From NCBI RefSeq assembly GCF_003369915.1, contig NC_046673.1, positions 11,330,001-11,394,000 of the forward strand: DNA of 64,000 nucleotides. The letters are read 5' to 3'. Shown here in pieces: positions 61,456 through 64,000 of the stretch (positions within the stretch are counted from its first letter, which is position 1; every line of letters starts with the position of its first letter). Source of the DNA: Drosophila miranda. Lineage: Eukaryota > Arthropoda > Insecta > Diptera > Drosophilidae. A model generated the notes under the pieces. The model saw only the letters and a list, made by a program, of their open reading frames with translations. It was not told the DNA's origin and did not search any database. The position numbers and the translations under genes are program-made.

Positions 61456-63955
61456 CGAGGACTGTCTGTCTGCCAGACCAAAGCCCCATCTCCCGGCATT
61501 CCAATCCAGCCGGCGCCCCATCCCTGTGCGCCATCAACTTTGACCAACATCGATTAAAACGATGAAAACGCGGAAAATTGCGCCAACTAGGAAAACTGCA
61601 GCGCCGGCAAATGAAAATGGCAAAAGCAAAAGCAACAAAAAATACAAAAGAAATGTAAAAAAGGAAAAACCAAAGACTGGGCAAACGAAGAAAAAAGAAA
61701 AATGCAAGGCACTAGGCAAAAGTTGAACGTTTTTATTACGTCTGAAAAAGTTGTGCAAAAACGCGATTGCCGCCGCTTAAGAGTATCAGGGGTGGGAGGT
61801 TGCGGATGCGGATGGGGATGGGGCAGAGGATGAGTGGGAACTGTGGCCTGAGCGGAGTAAGGAGGGGCAGGCGACATCATCCTCGAGTTGATTTAGGTTT
61901 TTTTTGTTTGTTTGTAATTTTAAAATTCTGTTAACTGGTTTTTTGTTTCTGGTTACTTGGATTCACCCCCAAGCCTCTTTTCTTCCCCTTTTCCAACGCC
62001 GCGCCACTCTCGAATTAAGCACAATGGGCGACAAAAAAAGGTGGGCAATGGGGGGCAGGTACTGTTGACAGGTACTGTTTGCTGTAGCACTAAATAGCTG
62101 AAATTGGCATACATTCGGCAAAATGTCTAGTTTTTGTTGTTACTTCTTGAGAAAGTGCACTATGCCTCTATGCAAGGCCTACAGAAAGATCAATGTTACA
62201 GAAGTCCAAATTTCTAGACAGATAGCTGATTATTCCAGCGACGAAGCTGGTTGCTTGGGCACTTCACTTCCCAATACTGACTGCTTTGGATCTTCCCAAC
62301 GCCGGAGTCGGGACAAGGCCAGCTTGAGCAGCTTTTTCATGTATCATTACCCATTTCAAAAGCCCAGTGCTGCGGGACTAGGATCTCCTTTCAATTGAAC
62401 GGAAATCGGTTGGTCTGAAGGTGGGAAGGAGTGGCAGGAAATTTCAACCAACATTAAACCCTTGTTGCCCATTGTACTGGCACTTCATCTCCCGTTTCCT
62501 TTGTTGTTGCTTACTTTCTTTCCGCTTCTCCTTTATTTTGGGGTTTTCCCCCCTTTTCTTTTCGTGAAGAGAATGGAGGACGGCGACGGGGGCGGGTTCC
62601 CAAGAACCTGGGAACACCTTCATAACGGCAACGCTGCAAAAATTGTTGGAAATTCAATTTGTGCGAAACTTGAAAATGCCGGAGGCAACGCGAATCACCA
62701 AACCTCAATGCCCCCCACTTTTCCCCTGGCCGTGCTTTGCCACAAATCCAAAGTCACATCAGCAGTCACTGCCCGTACCAACGCCTCTCGGACGTCTTGT
62801 GTTTATCCATGAAATTTAATTGGCCTCACTTCGAGGGGAAAACAAAGAGGAAACCGACCGACCCGAAGACCCGATCGACACGACCAACCAACCGAGGATG
62901 TGTGGCGACCACCTGCCGGTAGCTCGGCCACTTGAGTTTGTTTAATTAGTGGACTCGGAAGCGAGTCTTAAAGCCAGTCTGCCTGCCACTTGCCACCTAC
63001 AAAAACACACCCCAAAATACCCAAGAACAAAGACAGCTGCTTTAATGTGCCGAATAGCCGGGGTTGGGGTTGGGGACCGGCTGCAAATCCGCCGCCAGAC
63101 GTGACGTGACAATAATACCGAAAAATCTGTCAACCTAATGGGAACTCCCCCGGCACTGGCCCCTTTGCCACCAGCCACGCTACTATTTGCCACCTTCCCC
63201 CTCCCTCCTACTGCTGCGCGTAGATGCTTTCCCCTTTGGGCAACTTTCACGGTGTCTGCCTTACATGTGGCTGCATAAATTTTACGCTCATCACCTGTCG
63301 CTGCCACAGTCCCGGCCACAGCCCCTCCCTCGCTGCTGACTGTGACCTTGTTGTTGCTGCCGCTGCCGAGTTACTTATTTAGCATAGCATACTTTGTGTG
63401 TGGGGGCTTTTTGAATATGGCACAAGGCTGCTTGCTGCTTGCCGCTCGCTGCTGATGCTGGTGCCGGTTCACACTTTGGGAGCCCTTGGCTCGTAAACAA
63501 ATTGAATTGAAGTCATAAAAGTCGTCGCCGAAAGAAGCTACCAGGGAGATGGGGATGGGGATGGGTAAGGAGTAAGGAGCTCCTCTGTGTAGCAGTGGAA
63601 AAGCCTTATGCTGAGTGTCAGTGATTGCGATGTTCCACGTGAGTGTGTGAGTGTGTTAGTGTGTTAGTGTGTGCGTGTGTATATGTTTGTGTGAGTCCCT
63701 TTCCAGTTTGCTGCTTGTCAGCGCCATTATGTCGCACTTGTTAAATCCGAGAGTGTGCCTCACTCACACAAGCATCACACAACAACACACGTACATGAGT
63801 GATACACACATACAAGCACACATAGAGAGAGACACACATGTCGCGGCAGCTTCCCTTTTTTTATGCCTCAATAAAAACACAATACGTTACAATTGAATTG
63901 AACTCAATTGAATTTGATTGAAGTTGTAAAGCTCAGACAGGCACTGCAACTGTCT

Positions 63956-63976
63956 CTGTGTGTGTGTGTGTGTGTG
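63956..63976. repeat. (TG)10 microsatellite
   Basis: Uninterrupted TG run near the window end. Confidence 0.9.
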
Positions 63977-64000
63977 GGTGAGCGGTATATAGAGAAAGAA

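Larger units (their letters stand above)
60739..64000. other. Upstream region of the CARP-like gene, no gene seen
   Basis: If the signal-peptide exon is right, this holds 5' untranslated sequence or promoter. It contains a long CTG run, GT-rich stretches near 63,638-63,690 and a TG run at the right edge. No coding exon is supported. Confidence 0.4.

Noticed and set aside
61388..61684. Frames with long Leu/Ala/Ser runs on both strands
   Set aside because: Explained by the CTG microsatellite; no other coding evidence.
1..64000. CRISPR array, prokaryotic operon, rRNA or origin
   Set aside because: No spaced direct repeats of CRISPR form, and gene structure is that of a fly nuclear genome.

Overview
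The window is nuclear DNA of a fly, almost certainly a Drosophila. It has short GT-AG introns of 60-110 bp, DINE-1/INE-1-type non-autonomous Helitrons with the usual (GTCC)n run, a BEL/Pao LTR retrotransposon, dense dinucleotide and trinucleotide microsatellites, and Drosophila-like proteins. The form of the DINE-1 copies suggests the obscura group, but that is a low-confidence inference.

Positions 1 to about 15,905 are a head-to-tail array of chimeric duplicated units: unit A from the window start to 3,530, unit B from about 8,744 to 11,958, unit C from 11,959 to about 15,905. A complete unit carries, in order: (i) a diverged copy of the 5' flank of a Pam16/Tim16-like gene, (ii) that gene with its J-like core deleted, leaving the same 43-residue reading frame in all three units, (iii) its 3' flank, (iv) a minus-strand BACURD/KCTD-type BTB gene fragment between 22-bp direct repeats (units A and C; unit B has the empty site), (v) an unrecognised block with an intron-like 63-bp segment, (vi) a DINE-1 element, and (vii) a broken Mtch (mitochondrial carrier homologue) copy fused to the DINE-1. 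In unit A the Mtch copy is cut by a BEL/Pao element (3,531 to about 8,743) with a 3' LTR and a nearly complete but broken gag-pol; the element's 5' end, the rest of Mtch and the 5' flank of unit B are gone. In unit C the Mtch copy is missing and two DINE-1 copies lie in tandem.

Immediately right of the array is the one intact gene of this part, a full-length Pam16/Tim16-like gene (16,138-16,521), the apparent source of the truncated copies. About 11 kb of non-coding DNA rich in simple repeats follows.

From 27,747 rightward, on the minus strand, lies a carbonic anhydrase-related protein gene of the CA10/CA11 (insect CARP) class. Seven exons between 27,747 and 34,261 join in frame and encode the CA domain; two of the three zinc-binding histidines are replaced. 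An eighth, candidate first coding exon with a good signal peptide lies at 60,613-60,738, joined by a 26-kb intron that holds only microsatellites, a relict mobile element and two GC-rich patches. The final 3.2 kb would be upstream of that gene. No RNA gene, CRISPR array or prokaryotic-type feature is visible.
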